From Irpex lacteus (lineage: Eukaryota; Basidiomycota; Agaricomycetes; Polyporales; Irpicaceae): DNA of 64,000 nt. Under the pieces are notes generated by a model. It was given only the letters and a program-made list of their open reading frames with translations. It made no database searches and was not told where the DNA came from. The position numbers were made by a program, and so were the translations under genes. Positions 33,080-45,400 of the stretch are shown piece after piece; within the stretch, counting starts at the first letter, position 1; each line of letters starts with the position of its first letter. The stretch lies in NCBI GenBank assembly GCA_001986395.2, contig MQVO02000027.1, positions 310,001 to 374,000 on the forward strand. Reading direction: 5' to 3'.

Positions 33080-35490
33080 CTAAGACGCTTCTACCCCTTC
33101 ATCATCAGAGTCAGCTGGACAATCTGCAAGTATCCGTTGTCTCTCCTGACTGAGCTTGCTGATATCGCTCCTCCAGGTACTCCAGAATAGTGGCGTAGGC
33201 TGAGTGGTAAAGTTGGGATTTGCGTCCAAGAACTTCTGCAGCCAAGACTTCCGCACGATCCCTTTTGGTGGTGAGTTCTTTGGCTCTCGAGTACTTGCGT
33301 GCTTATACGAGGCACGAAATGTTACCAGAGGTTGTGTACGTGCAGAGGCCTTGGACGACGACGCCGCACCAGACCTCAGCCGTTTTGTGGGAGGCGTTTC
33401 GGCTTCACTCTCACCAACCTCTCCGTCTGGCAGATCAGGCTGAGATAGAAACTCTCGGATCTCCTTCGCCTTTGTGGCTGCAATCTCCTCAAGATAGAGG
33501 TTCCAAGCCTTATACTAGAATTGATGAGTCATCAAATGTGTTCATGCCTGTAGAAAATAGTACTCACCTTTTTGGTAACCCAAGCACGAGGGTATATGGC
33601 CCTACCTTTTTTTGCTGCACCAGCTTCGGTACGTCTCTGGGTGAGCTCCTCACTTCCTTCCTCAGATAGGTAGGTGTTGTCGCTGGACAGATACTCAACG
33701 TGAACGAGCGAAGCTGCGCCTTCCAGCCTCTCCTCATGCTCCACCCAGGCCGCAGCTGACAAGAGATTGTACATCTTCTGGAAGGCAGGCGTAAGTACTT
33801 CCGGCTTAGAGAGAAATGAGAACAAACTCACAGTCACTCGTCTAGATGTTCGCCTTGTAACAGTCCGTGTTTCTGCTTTCTTTGCCAGGCCCTCTGGAGT
33901 GGTGCGTCTTCCACGTTCGGATTTGCAATGCTGGAGATACTGCTTAGCTATGTCATAGAGGATTGTCTTCGACTGGTACGCTTCAGTCTCGATCAGGCTG
34001 CCTCCTTGCGAGCGGCGATTCTACGCAGAGGTTAACCAGAGATATTCATATGTATGACAAAAAGGTACGCACGTCCTCCTCCTGGCGCACTTGCCTCACA
34101 ACCTCATGGATGTATTTGTCGTTGAGAAGCGAGTCAACGTTTAGGGTCCAGGCTGGCCGCCACTTCTGCTCACCATCTTCGTACACCATGGGAACTGTCG
34201 GAGTGTCACCAAACATACTGTCATCGTGTAGCAAGACAGCAGCCCAATCTAGTTTGACAACGCCCATCAGCTGCCAGAGCATTTTATGAATCTCGGCCTA
34301 CCGATAGCCAACTGAATGTGAGTGATTGCTCAACATGAATAAGACGAAGCGTATCTGACCTTGGCCATCGTGTAGTCATTGGAGTAGGTAGGCACTTTCA
34401 CGGTCCTTGTCTTCCGCCCAAGCTTAAGACTAAGGGATCGGGGAACAGATGACCCAGAACCTTCACCAGTGCTCAGACGCAGCTCTTCCAGCTTGCTTTG
34501 AAGTTGCGAGAGCTGCTGGTTCTGCTTGTTCAAACCTGTGAGAACACCACGGAGCACTTCGTCTTGACTGCGTACGGACTTCCAAAGCGCTAGGATGGCC
34601 TGTTCATTGAACAAGCTGGCAGAGGTGCCTACCGGCGGAAGAGCAACCAGAGAAGAGGTTAAGAACTCAGGTACGCCTCCAACATGGCTTGTGTTGGCTT
34701 GGTCTGAAGCCGATACAGGGCCCAGTCCAGATATAGCGGTCGCACTGGATGGCATGTGGCCGGTAATAGCAAGGGGAGCAGCGCGCGGGTTCATAGGCGA
34801 TGGCATAGGCTGATAGGGGAATGATGGCTGAGGCGAGGGGGATATGGGATGATGGCCGTAGTTGGTGACTGCGGTGGCTCGGTGGAGAGAGTCTGTGCCG
34901 CCATAGGGATCCTGCGAGGTATAGCCAAAAGGCACCCCGGGGCCACCGCTTTGTGCAAAGGGTGCGAGCTGGTTTTGAGACGGATGAGGTGCATGCTGCG
35001 GTGGGTGCGCAGCAGGATAGCCTGCGCTAGGGGTGTGGTGACCACGGACAGGTGAGGCGTAGTAGGTGGAGGGATCAGGGTGAGTGCCCGCAGGTTCTGT
35101 AGGTGGATACCTCGAGAAAGGGACATTTGAGCCAGGAAGAGGCCCACTGCGATCGGGGAGATGATTCAGGGGAGGTTGTGATCCTTCAAACGGCGATGGT
35201 GAGTAGCTGCCCTGTGTATACTGGCTTCCATTATGAGCTGAAGAGCTGCCAGGGCTGTCACGGCTGTGAACCGGCGCCGGACCAGCGGGGTCATTGGAAG
35301 CACCTTGCATTAATATTGTCTGCACAAGACAAGTCGGAGCGGTGCTAGAGACACGACAGGCAATCCGCCGGATGATGTACATTACATAGATTAAATTCGA
35401 GATCGTGGCTGGCTTGAACTGTACAGTAACGGAAGTAAATCTGTGGCCAGGAGCAAGCACATCTGAGCCAAAATCTAGCGCCAGCTTCAT
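33080..35490 (-). CDS. CACTA companion protein, Pro/Ser-rich with coiled coil
   Basis: Not a family I can name. It lies inside the CACTA element and converges on the transposase, overlapping by almost nothing, so it is probably the element's second protein, comparable in position to TnpA-type accessory proteins. The first exon (start at 35490 or, more likely, the Met at 35310, through 34363) is Pro/Ser/Tyr/Gly-rich and ends in a Gln/Leu heptad stretch (LNKQNQQLSQLQSKLEELRL) that suggests oligomerisation. Four more exons follow, joined in frame by 50-60 nt introns. They include a Trp/Asp-rich segment (MLWQLMGVVKLDWAAVLL), basic stretches (SERGRRTTPEGLAKKAETR) and an acidic C-terminus (ADSDDEGVEAS). 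No catalytic motif is visible. A DNA-binding role at the subterminal repeats is only an analogy. Confidence 0.62.
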
Positions 35491-35729
35491 CTACTCAGAG
35501 AATATTCATTGAACATTCCGACTGTATTTGGATCCAAAAAGACTGGGACTACATGCTGGTAGTTCCGAAACAAAAAATATTCTGAACAGGAATGTGTTCT
35601 AAATAACTACAGTACTTGGCTGCCAAACAGGTCTGAGACCGTGGCCTATCCAGAGTATATTCCGATCAAAATGCCGCGCGATCCGGAGGCGAAAAGTCTC
35701 CGATCATAGCTCTACTCAGCGACTATCCG
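35491..35729. other. CACTA right subterminal region
   Basis: Non-coding. Repeated CCGGA, CTCCGAT and TTCCGA motifs on both strands resemble the clustered subterminal binding sites of CACTA elements. Similar motifs occur at the left end (13370-13486 and 19658-19740). Confidence 0.5.
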
Positions 35730-35758
35730 GAGCCCAATATTCGCTGGGTCCCGCAGTG
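35730..35758 (-). repeat. CACTA terminal inverted repeat, right
   Basis: On the minus strand it starts CACTGCGGGACCC and matches the left end at 23 of 29 bases. AGT follows directly on the plus strand. Confidence 0.7.
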
Positions 35759-35761
35759 AGT
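35759..35761 (+). repeat. CACTA target-site duplication, right (AGT)
   Basis: AGT, equal to the three bases before the left terminal repeat. Confidence 0.7.
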
Positions 35762-36304
35762 GCGAACCGCCAACACCCGACCTCCCTCGGGAGCGCTCAG
35801 AATCCGACCTGGGGCTCGGGCCTTTGAGATTTAGGAAGAAAGTGGGCAATCTAAGCGTAATTCTGCATTTTCAGTTTTTGGGCGTCTAGTCTCAATTTTG
35901 AGATCCACTTTTATAGTTAGCGCCTGGTATTTTGAGTGCATTAGCCAGACTATTACTCTCAGAAATTATTCTCAATACTATCCAAGGCTTTGCGTACACG
36001 TTTCCGGTATTTAGAGACCATCTATAGTGTCCACGTTTATCGGTTCTTGTACGTATAAGGAAGTTGACATAATACATCAGTTGATACGCGCCCAATATAA
36101 ACGCGCGCTAAAGCAAAAGCCTCAATTTCGGGCAACAAAAAAATTAAACGGCGGAATTAGAAGAAAGTAATGAGATGGCCGCGTAGCTACGTTCAATCCA
36201 AGTCGATTGCACGCATTTCTGATGTTTTGCGACAAGTTGTTGAATGCCAATAACAATTGCAAGAAATGGGGCGCCAAGAGGTCGGTTTTGACCGGTTCGC
36301 ACTG
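35762..36304. other. Spacer between CACTA element and MITE
   Basis: AT-rich DNA without a supportable gene. An inverted repeat of CCCTCGGGAGC and GGGGCTCGGG arms lies near 35790-35822. Confidence 0.35.
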
Positions 36305-36628
36305 TAGACCCATTACACTTTCGACTACATGTGACAACATGTGACAATCACGTGAAGCGGCTGAAATACCGGCGGCAGGCGTGTCACTCAGCCTCTCTGA
36401 CGGCTAAGCGCTGGCACTTTTGGGTCTGTTTCGTTTAATACTGGAACAGCTACGACATCACAGAAAAAAGTACAACGTGTAAAGTCTTAGTATCACTATT
36501 TTAAATACTTTGCATGTTGTATTTTTCTCGTAACCCAGTGCCTTCGAGCTGTATTAAGCGATCTCGTTTTCCTGCGCCAAAATTGTCACACTTCCGCACG
36601 TGATGTGGTCGAAAGTGTAATGGGTCTA
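36305..36628. mobile_element. MITE with TA target duplication (Tc1/mariner-like)
   Basis: A 320-bp non-coding element at 36307-36626 whose ends are inverted repeats starting GACCCATTACACTTTCGAC (19 identical, then one mismatch, then ACAT). It is flanked on both sides by TA (36305-36306 and 36627-36628), the duplication typical of Tc1/mariner transposases. It has no coding capacity, so it would be moved by a transposase encoded elsewhere. Confidence 0.75.
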
Positions 36629-37265
36629 TCTTAGATGAACATGTTATAAGTATGGCCAATGGATGTTTGGATGTGTACGTGTCTGTCTACAGTAAATTTA
36701 TATTTTTACACTTGTTTATGGGCGGTGATGTTGATGATATACACAGCTCCAAAATCTACTGGTGGAGATTCAGAGATGAGACTACAACGGCAAATCAGGT
36801 TGTTATTGGCACGCTGTACCACCTGGCAAAGTAAAGTTGAGGAGAACCAGTCGAGAAGAAAAGGGGTCGCAGGTATCAAACATGCCAATTAACAGTCCCA
36901 GGACTGCGTGAACCCGAGCAGGCAAGAAAGGAAAAGTCGCAAGACCAGTCTAACGAGTAAGGAGCGAAAGAAGTAATGAATGTGAAAAGAGAAGCAAATC
37001 CCAACAAAGCTAACGAGAAACGGCCAAGAATGTGTGGCCGTGTCAGAGTCGATATCAGTTAAATAACCTGGACAGAGCAGTATCAGAGAGCATTGAGCAA
37101 GAGGACGGACAGTGAATCTCCGGAAAAGCCTAGAGATTGAGCGATGAGGTGAATGGGACAGTAGCTCAGTCACAACTTCCTTCGCAAGTTCTCGGGCCAC
37201 AAGATCTCAAAGGTTAGTTCTAAGGAAACAGGATGCATCAGCCGTCATGACAACTGCTGCGGAGG
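36629..37265. other. Intergenic region downstream of the CAP gene
   Basis: AT-rich, no supportable gene. A minus-strand open frame (36889-37200) with hydrophobic stretches follows the CAP gene stop and is most likely its 3' UTR or chance. Confidence 0.4.
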
Positions 37266-38743
37266 TCAGACAATGTCAACGTACTGTAGTTCTCCGACAA
37301 CGTTCCCGACAGGGTCATACAAACACACGTGGTACGTCGCGGGTTGGTCAAAGATGTGATCACAGAGCGCGACGCCACACCCGAGACGTGTCGTTGCTTT
37401 CCACACAACCTGCGACCAATGTGTGAATTCGTCTTTACCACTCGCTGCGGAGGAAAATGGGGCATGTCAGCGTGAACGCACGGCTACTTTGATTGGTAGT
37501 CACTTACGCCCGTCGCTAATGAATTGTGCTACCGCAGCTTCCGCGGAGAATGAGCCGGTTCCAGCGACGAGGTTCTCGCCGAACGGACCAAGAGCACCGC
37601 CGGAATGCTGGAAACGGCATTGCGAGGCATACGACTTGGCCAAATCTGCCAACGCGCCATCCCATGTCAGAGGTCGACTGCCGGCAAGGAAACGAGCGTT
37701 ATTGTGACCATCGACGTATGCTGCGATCTCCGCTGGACCTGTCGTAGGACTAGGAAAAGGTACTCGAGAGGAAGAGGGGGTACCTGAGGGCACAGTCGCG
37801 GGTGCAGACGTGAGAGAGGAAGCAGACACAGAAGCCGATGATGGGACAGATGTAGATGCAGACACGGGTGCAGTGGTAGAGATGGAGGTAGTGAGCCCGG
37901 AAGATGCAGAGGTTGCGACGGAAGTCAAAGGTGCAGACAGCGACGATGCGCTTGGAACCGGTACTGAGATAGAAGAACTGACTGGCACGGAAGGCTGGGC
38001 AGCAGAGGAGGAAGCCGAGGCATCAGATGATACAGATGATCCACTGCTTGAGGAAGACGATGCTAAGTTCGATGAACTCTGCAATGCAGATGTCTCAATC
38101 GGTACCGTCTGAGAAAGGGATGTTTTCTTCACTGATGATAACGAGGGAGATAATGGCGAGCTTGTTGGCGGAGACGGAGCTGCCTCAGAAGTGGTAGGTG
38201 CACTAGACGCTGCTGAAGAAATGGAAGCCGTTGACTGAGAGACAGGGGAGCTCAAACTTGGTGCAGAAGCTAAAGATGAGGGCTGTGTGACAGAGGAGGG
38301 GGCAGAAGCAACTGACGGCGAAGACAGGACTGCGTGTGCGCTCGACGAAGGCACTGGAGGTGCTGACGTGAGTATGAGCGACTGAGAGGATGAGTCAGAA
38401 GAGACGATGGAAGAGTCCTGTTGAGACGACGGCGAGGTGCCCAAGGACGAGGAATGGTTGGAAGACGAGCTGCTGGAAATTGAAGAAACAGCTGGCGGAG
38501 AGTTGGTAATGCTGGAAGGCGGGCTAAGAGCACTGCCGGACTCTATACCGGCGTCGCGCACGTTCAGCAAGAGTGGTGAGCTCTTCTGAGCAAGACCTAC
38601 GGGGAAGAGTACGAGATACCAACACACATTGTTAGTAGAGCACTGAACACTATGCGTTACAACTTACGGTTAACCGGCCTTGGAACAGCCACTCCTACTG
38701 CGACTAGGAGACAGAGAACGAGCGACGCGAAGTTGAAGAGCAT
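37266..38743 (-). CDS. Secreted CAP/PR-1 domain protein with long Ser-rich stalk
   Basis: Member of the CAP superfamily (CRISP, antigen 5, PR-1; SCP domain), extracellular proteins that in fungi bind sterols and fatty acids or act at the cell surface. Three exons, 38743-38668, 38596-37508 and 37444-37266, give 447 residues. The first exon encodes a signal peptide (MLFNFASLVLCLLVAVGVAV). Residues about 55-310 are an extreme Ser/Ala/Thr/Pro stretch, probably an O-glycosylated stalk. The C-terminal CAP domain (about 315-447) shows DGHNNARFLAG, CRFQHSGGALGPFGENL, HWSQVVWKATTRLGCG and the closing YHVCLYDPVGNVVG. The conserved His and Glu of the CAP cavity are present. The intron positions inside the CAP domain were fixed by frame. 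Length of the stalk is greater than in yeast Pry proteins. Confidence 0.9.
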
Positions 38744-39442
38744 CTTGGCCGGCGAAAGTAACAGTCACAACGAAATGAACGAATGGCTGGCCTGAAAAGA
38801 GTAGGCTGGTGTCGACAGAATAAATGGCCACCCTGGGCCTGCTGAGGGAGTGAGAGAAAGCCTTGGGAGCTTTCCACATCACATTGGTCGCGATTCTTGT
38901 TCCAGATCTTATGAATGACGGTAACTTACATAGTGTAATCAAGCGCACGGGGCCACGTGGCTGCGTCGGGCCGTGACATGTTGACAGCCAGTGCGCGCTC
39001 AACAAGTATAACGGAATCGTAAATTTACCGCCTGAGGTTGCTAGTTACCTCCCTCCCCGCACATGCCAGATGTTACTCTGCTCTCTGCAAATCCGATGGT
39101 TGAATACTATGGCTCTGCGAAGATGAAAGTTTTGAGCAAAGAAAACGGGGAAGTCTCACGCCATCCCAGAAGACTCATTAACGTGTGGACTCTGAATCTT
39201 ATGAGGTTCATTAAGCAGTTCTTCATACAGTACGTGTATGACTTTTCTACGATACCGTCCAAACAAGTGAAAGCGTGAGCTCAAACGTGCTCGGTGCGCA
39301 GCATGAGTTGCGTATGACTTCTTCGCTCAGCTGCGTATAAATCGGCCGTCTGCCACTTTCTAGTTCTTTGTCCTCTTCGACCTTCACTAGCACTTTATTT
39401 CTTTCAAAGCTATCGTGCGATTACCCTGTAACGTTCCTACAC
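38744..39442. other. Divergent intergenic region, CAP gene and GTPase-VWA gene
   Basis: About 700 nt of promoter DNA for two divergent genes. A TATAAAT-like sequence occurs about 110 nt before the GTPase gene start (near 39335). Nothing else recognisable. Confidence 0.4.
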
Positions 39443-42400
39443 ATGTCCGGTGCGACAACCTCCATTCTCACGTTGATGACTATCAGATGCTCACGCAGTG
39501 TGTCTAGACAACGAGAGCACGAAGTGCGACGGTTTTCCGCACCAGAATTCTGTTGATTTTGAAGATGAGGCGACTACAGGCATCGTAACCGATACCCTGC
39601 AAGTTCCCGCATCGACAAAGTCTGCAGAAGCGGGACCTTTGCTTGTCGACAGCGATGTGATCCATAAGGATCGTGTTGGCGATACAATTCTAGGCGCCCC
39701 TCGTCTCTTCGATGGCGATATAGATTCCAACGTGTCCTCGGATGACGATCACTTTCACGACGCCTTTGAAGGCAGCGGCACATATATCGAGGGCGGTGAC
39801 GACCCCCGATTCACCAATGAGGCCATTCAGGATACAACAGCGATCTCAATCACAGCCTCAGAAGCACCCAACGTCAATTCGCCTTCTGAGCTCGTAGATT
39901 TGATCGATGGCCTGTATAGGATCCTAGACCTGGTTAGTGAGGAAGGGAGCGGCGGTTATGGTACGTCTTACATAACGTTACATGGACTTTGATTGCCTGA
40001 TGAGAATGCTGGATTGTAGTCGACAAAATCATCATCGATCAAGAATCTTTTGGACGTTTTGCAAACCATATACATCCCGGAGCGTACACCTCAATGACCA
40101 AGGTCAACTTCGCTGCTTTGGATCTGAACGATATCCGTCCTGTTGGACTCTACGGGAGTATATCCGAGATTGTCCGTTATTGGGTTGAACTCGGAATTGT
40201 GAACGATGAAAGGTGAGTCATAGATGACGGTGAAAGATCGCACTCGGCTCACATAAAATACCTAGTGCTGGAAAACTTCTGGAGGCGAATAAGGACATTG
40301 GGCCGTTGTTGCGCTCTGGATTATATCTCATCGATGTCCCGTCTACAGGCGTGATCTACGTGGTCTACTGGCCCGAAGAGACTACTTGGAACGATGATGC
40401 CTCTGCTTCTGTTGCGAGAAACCGGGTGACATTTATGAGGTCTGCCTAGCCCGATATTCTTGTCCTGTCTTGTAGAATAACTTGTACTGACTTTCACTGT
40501 AGATACTTGACGAAGATCTGTGACCAAGTTGTCTGTTTGTTGTCAGAAGAACACGCGGCTGCTCTGGTATGGGAGGATGAGTCGGAAAGCGCGGTGAATG
40601 AGCTCGATGATGAGATGGATAGGCTATTTGCTTTCCGCGTTTCGAAAACAAACGAACAAGAAGAAGACGTAACTGTGCGAGAGGGCTTCTCGGTGGGTTT
40701 CTCAGGAATCATCATGTACCGTTGCTTGAACCCGTGGATGTCTCAATAGATCCCTCATCCGGCCATTCGAGCTTCATCATCGTCTCGTGGTACATTCGGC
40801 CCTGTTGAGGCACATCGACTCGCACCCCGTCTTATCGCTGGAGAGACTACGTCAGGCTATCTCTTTGCGAAGTACCGTGATAGTCTTACCTCCTCCAATA
40901 CGAGACATGACATATGGCCGTCGTTGTATCTAACAGAGCAGATGTCTGTCCCATCTTCCTAACGCTCTTATTCCCTTCTCAACGTTTTGGTAGGAAAACC
41001 GATGGGCTACAATTCAGCGAGCTTGATGAACAAGCTCTGGAGATTCTTATCAAGCATGGACTAAATGAAAGGGTGCCGGACGCATACAGTCGCTTCCTAC
41101 AGGATCGCGAACAATTCCATGACAGCATGTACGCTCATGAACGAGCAGAGCTGAAGGACCTGCGAGAAAAGCTTCAGACTCTCTACCCAAGGCTTTTACT
41201 TGGAGTCAAGTTTGAACGTGCCAAAGCTTTCTTAGCCGTCTTTACGTTCGTGTTCGTCTCCGGGGATTTCTCGTTATCACTGATAACTCTTGCGTTAGAA
41301 CCTTTGAGCTTAACGACATCTTCAAAAAGGCAAGCACCGAAGACATGAACGGTGAATGAGACATACTTCTTATTGTTCTTGCACTCATGGTCACTTTTTA
41401 TACAGCTCTGAAGGAAGTCTTGAAATCAACGTATACCAGCTACACCCAGTTTTGTATCAAGACCGAGAACATGACCATATCGAATAAAATCACCACAGAA
41501 AGCTTCCGCTCGTTGAAAGCTCGTCTTTCTCTTCTATACGAGTACTTCAGCTTCAACCCGTCTCTGACATTTGAGCAACAGAAAAGTCTACTGGATCGCA
41601 ACGCTTCGGACCTTCTGGCGATGGCTACGAAGTCTGATAGTAGTGCTGGGCGCGGCTTTATAGGATTGCTCAAATCGACGGGGTCGACGATGATCTCTTA
41701 CGTGACGGGAAGCAACTCGACATCGAATCGCCCGACTACGGTATCACCCAAGCTTAAAGACGTTTCGGATGCGTTGTTCCTTGAAAAGCTATTCACGATG
41801 TTGGACGAGTTCCCGGTCTTGCTCGATTTGGCGAAGGCTGCACGTCAAGTTGCGCAGCAGCATATCGAGACGCTGATCGAGGAGAAGGTTCAATCCGAGG
41901 CAGACCGAATGCACAACCGTGCCGCACAGCGTCACGAGAGTGATCTGAAGTCCACGCTTGATATGCAAAGGAACGAATACTTGACGAGGACTCGCCACGA
42001 ATTGATCACTGCGTTCAATACTCGATTCAACAAGCAATCTCTCAAGTAAGTACACATACATTCTATGCATATGCGACGTGGACTGACAGGCGGATGGTAT
42101 TTTAGGCGTACATTGGTGGGAGGTGTGCGTGAACCACACCGGCCTCGAGGTCTGTCGATTCGCATGTGCCAGCATTCGCTGCTCATAAATTATAGGTCAT
42201 GTCTCCGTCGAGGTCACCCAGGAAACTGTTTCTCCCCCAGCAATCGAGTACTGCATGGAAATATTGCAGCTTAACGAAGATGATCAGCAGGCTATGTGGT
42301 CAGATAGCTCTCATATACCGAGGCCGAGGCAGCCTTCGAGCGGAGGGACTGTTACGTTCAAAATGCCTGTCAGTTATCGCTTGTTGTAAGTGCATTCCCT

Positions 42401-45400
42401 TCCGAAAATTCAGTGATGCTCTGACATCCTGCATTATAATAGACACACCCAGCTTCTGAAAGAACAGCGCTGCCTGTTGGTGGTGGACAATGGTCAGGGG
42501 GAGACGGGTATATTCGTCGAAAAGTGTTCTGAAGACATACACATTGACATCAACCGCTGGCGTCATAAGAAGAGGATTCATGAAACGAAGATGGGTTCCG
42601 AAATTCGGGTAGCTTTTGACGAGACAAAACTTATGCTAGCTGTCCTTGCATGCGAGAAGGTACATTCACTAAAATTACTGAATATACTTCATTCCAATGC
42701 TCTTCGTTTCAGATGCAGATCCACGTCTTTCGCATCGACGAACATTTAAGTTCCGTTCAGGGATTCGGGAGCGTCATCGAGCTCAAAGCGTGGTATAGTC
42801 CACACCACACAATTCAACATATGGCGTTCCGGTGTGGCGCCAGCGAGGAACTCGTTCTCATCGACAGCGCCGCACGAGCAAGGATCTATTCTATTACGGC
42901 GACACAATTTCGGTACGTCCATATTCCGCTTCGTGGGAAACATTTGCTGACCTGTGTCAAAGACCCGCAGTACTGCAATTGCCTGCAGTTCCCACTGCTA
43001 TCGCATCCTCGCCGGATGAGTCCTGTGTACTTGTCGTTGATCCCTCCGGTATCCGCCCGTGTCTTCGCGTGTATCATTGGGCTAGTTTTGGTTCGACTGC
43101 CGGTGTCGAGTTGGAGGTGAACGGATTTGCCTCCGACTCAGCGGTTCTCACGTCGTTTGTGAAGAAGTCAAATGTTTACTGCCTCTGGCTTGATATTTTA
43201 TCACAGGAACTCAAGTCATTAGCGTTGAATGTCTCGCACAAGGTCACCGCGCTCAGCTTTCAGGAGGACAGACTTACGGCACGGGGTCACGGAAGCAAAT
43301 CGCGGACGGTACACAACTGTCTCCTAGATTGTCACATGGATATATGGACAAAGTTCCCCGTGGTTCCTGCCGTACCGCGACAAACAGTCAAATCTTCTGC
43401 AGCACGAGAACCCAAATCACTGCTCTATGTCTCCAGTCTTCAGCCGCATCTTTTCTCCAACCATCATAACGAACTAATTACCTCCTTCGAGAAGACTACA
43501 CGCAAGCCCGTGGATAATCAGCTATCTCGGGTGAATGTCCTTGGTACGACGTTTTCTGCTTACATCAAACATCAAGTCAAGCCCTCGACGTTCTGCGCTG
43601 GAGAATGGTTGGTGGAGATACTATGCCTCATTCCCATTCACATTGCTGTTGCACGGGATAATCGGTTCATACCTCTCAAGGACGGTATCCTCTCAATGTC
43701 CTCCGAGCGCTCTCTTCTAGGTGCAACGGTAGAGCAGATTGCCGACCGGCTGTCATTTGGCTGGTACGAGTCAATCTTTCAGTCATATATGGCATCAAAG
43801 GTGAGTACGAGGGCTGAATCACTGGCTGGGTTACAATTAATATTCGCATCGAAGCCGGTAAAAGTCGTCTCATCCATGGGTAAGCTTCTCATGGAGTCAA
43901 GGTTCTCAATACATGCCTCCTCTTACAACGCCAGTAGGGGAACAATCTGTCGGGAAGAGCTACATGCTTAACCATTTCATTGACACTTCGTTCGCCGGCT
44001 CTGCCATGCGAACAACGGAGGGCGTATGGATGTCGGTAACCCCAACCAATGAGGAACTAATCGTAGCTCTCGACTTCGAAGGTCAGTGATAAAAAGTCCC
44101 ACTCAAGTGTTAGTGCTGCAATATTGAAGGGAGGAACATCAATAGGCGTTCACAGCATCGAGCGTTCGGTGCAAGAAGATTGCTTGCTTGTCCTTTTCAA
44201 TACCGCACTATCCAACCTGGTACTCAACTTTTTTTTTCACCTTCCCCCTTCGTGTCCCGATTCCGAAAGGTCTGAAATGGTTCTGTCCTTTGCTTATAGG
44301 TGCTTTTCCGAAACAATTACGCATTCTCCCGGGATATAACAGGTCTTTTTCAATCTTTTCAGTCCTCGTCTATTGTTTTAGACCCCGCATCAAACCCGAC
44401 GCTTTTCCAGTCGTGCCTAGCCGTAATTATCAAGGTATGCTTAACCCCCTGGACATTCTGTGTAATCGTTCAATTTTGGACCCCCTAGGACGTCCCCGAT
44501 TCGGACAAACTCGAGATTAAGAACGAGTACGTTGGTCTGCTTGCCCGTTAGAGTCCCAACCTGACATTCAGCGTAGGTTTCAGCTCAAATTCTCGCGCTT
44601 GGTGGAGATTGAAGGCGAAGCGAATTTCTTGTCCCGCTTGCACGGCGATTCAGTTCTCATCGTCCCTTGGCCAGTGATCGAGTCCCGCCAGTTCTATATG
44701 CTCTTTCCCCAGTTCAAAAAGCTTCTGGACAAGCAGAAGGTTACTCATCCGAAGGCTGGCATCTTTTTGCAGACCATCAAAATTTTGATGGCAAAGCTGA
44801 AGGCACGCTAAATTTTCATCATAACTCATACATACATTTAAGTCTTAGCTACTCAGGCAAATGACTGGGGATCTATGGACCGTGAGTTAGGCCGCCGGTT
44901 CTACATTGTTTCAAACTCAATATCTCTGGTAGAATCGCTGGCATCACACCGTGTTCGCCAACTCTTCGACATTCTTCCAACAGCTATGAAGCATGGCGTA
45001 ACTGAGGTAGCGCCTGACATCGAGCCCTTACGTGTAAGTAAAACCAAGTCTTTAAGTAGCGGGGTTCTATTATGACACTTCAGGGCTGCCAGGATCTCGA
45101 CAACGGACAGGAAATCGGTGGTGCTATCGACAGTGATGTTGTGTTCTATATTGAACATCTAGCCTTAGGTCACACTGAGGAGTCGAGCAACACGTTGAAT
45201 CTGCTCCAGCAGAGCTGGCCACATTTCGCACTACGACAAGAGGTAGAGGAGGACGATTGGGTTGATGGCCTCGGAAGGCATCTTCTTCGACTGGCGGACA
45301 GCCGTATTGCCCATGTGATGGATTGGCTTAACACTAACACCTCCCGTTTCGACAGTGATATAGCGGATTTTGGCTCATTACATCGAGAGTTTGAGTCACT

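Larger units (their letters stand above)
13341..35758 (+). mobile_element. CACTA (En/Spm-type) DNA transposon with two nested retrotransposons
   Basis: A 22.4-kb composite. Its ends are imperfect inverted repeats starting CACTGCGG, flanked by AGT on both sides. Removing the LINE with its 14-nt duplication and the gypsy element with its 5-nt duplication leaves about 9.25 kb, a typical size for an autonomous CACTA element. Contents in order: left terminus, a small gene of unknown role (19864-20704), the Tnp2-like transposase (from 21905, split by the gypsy element), a convergent companion gene (33080-35490 or 35310) and the right terminus. Subterminal DNA at both ends is rich in CCGGA/CCGAA motifs. 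The transposase cannot be made as one protein while the gypsy element is present, so this copy probably depends on others in the genome to move. Confidence 0.72.

Noticed and set aside
21727..36029. CACTA at 21727 and TAGTG near 36025 as the ends of the CACTA element
   Set aside because: The flanking sequences do not match beyond five bases and there is no target duplication. The CACTGCGG pair at 13341 and 35758 has both.
36889..37200. Minus-strand open frame downstream of the CAP gene
   Set aside because: Follows the CAP stop codon, no recognisable domain; most likely 3' UTR.
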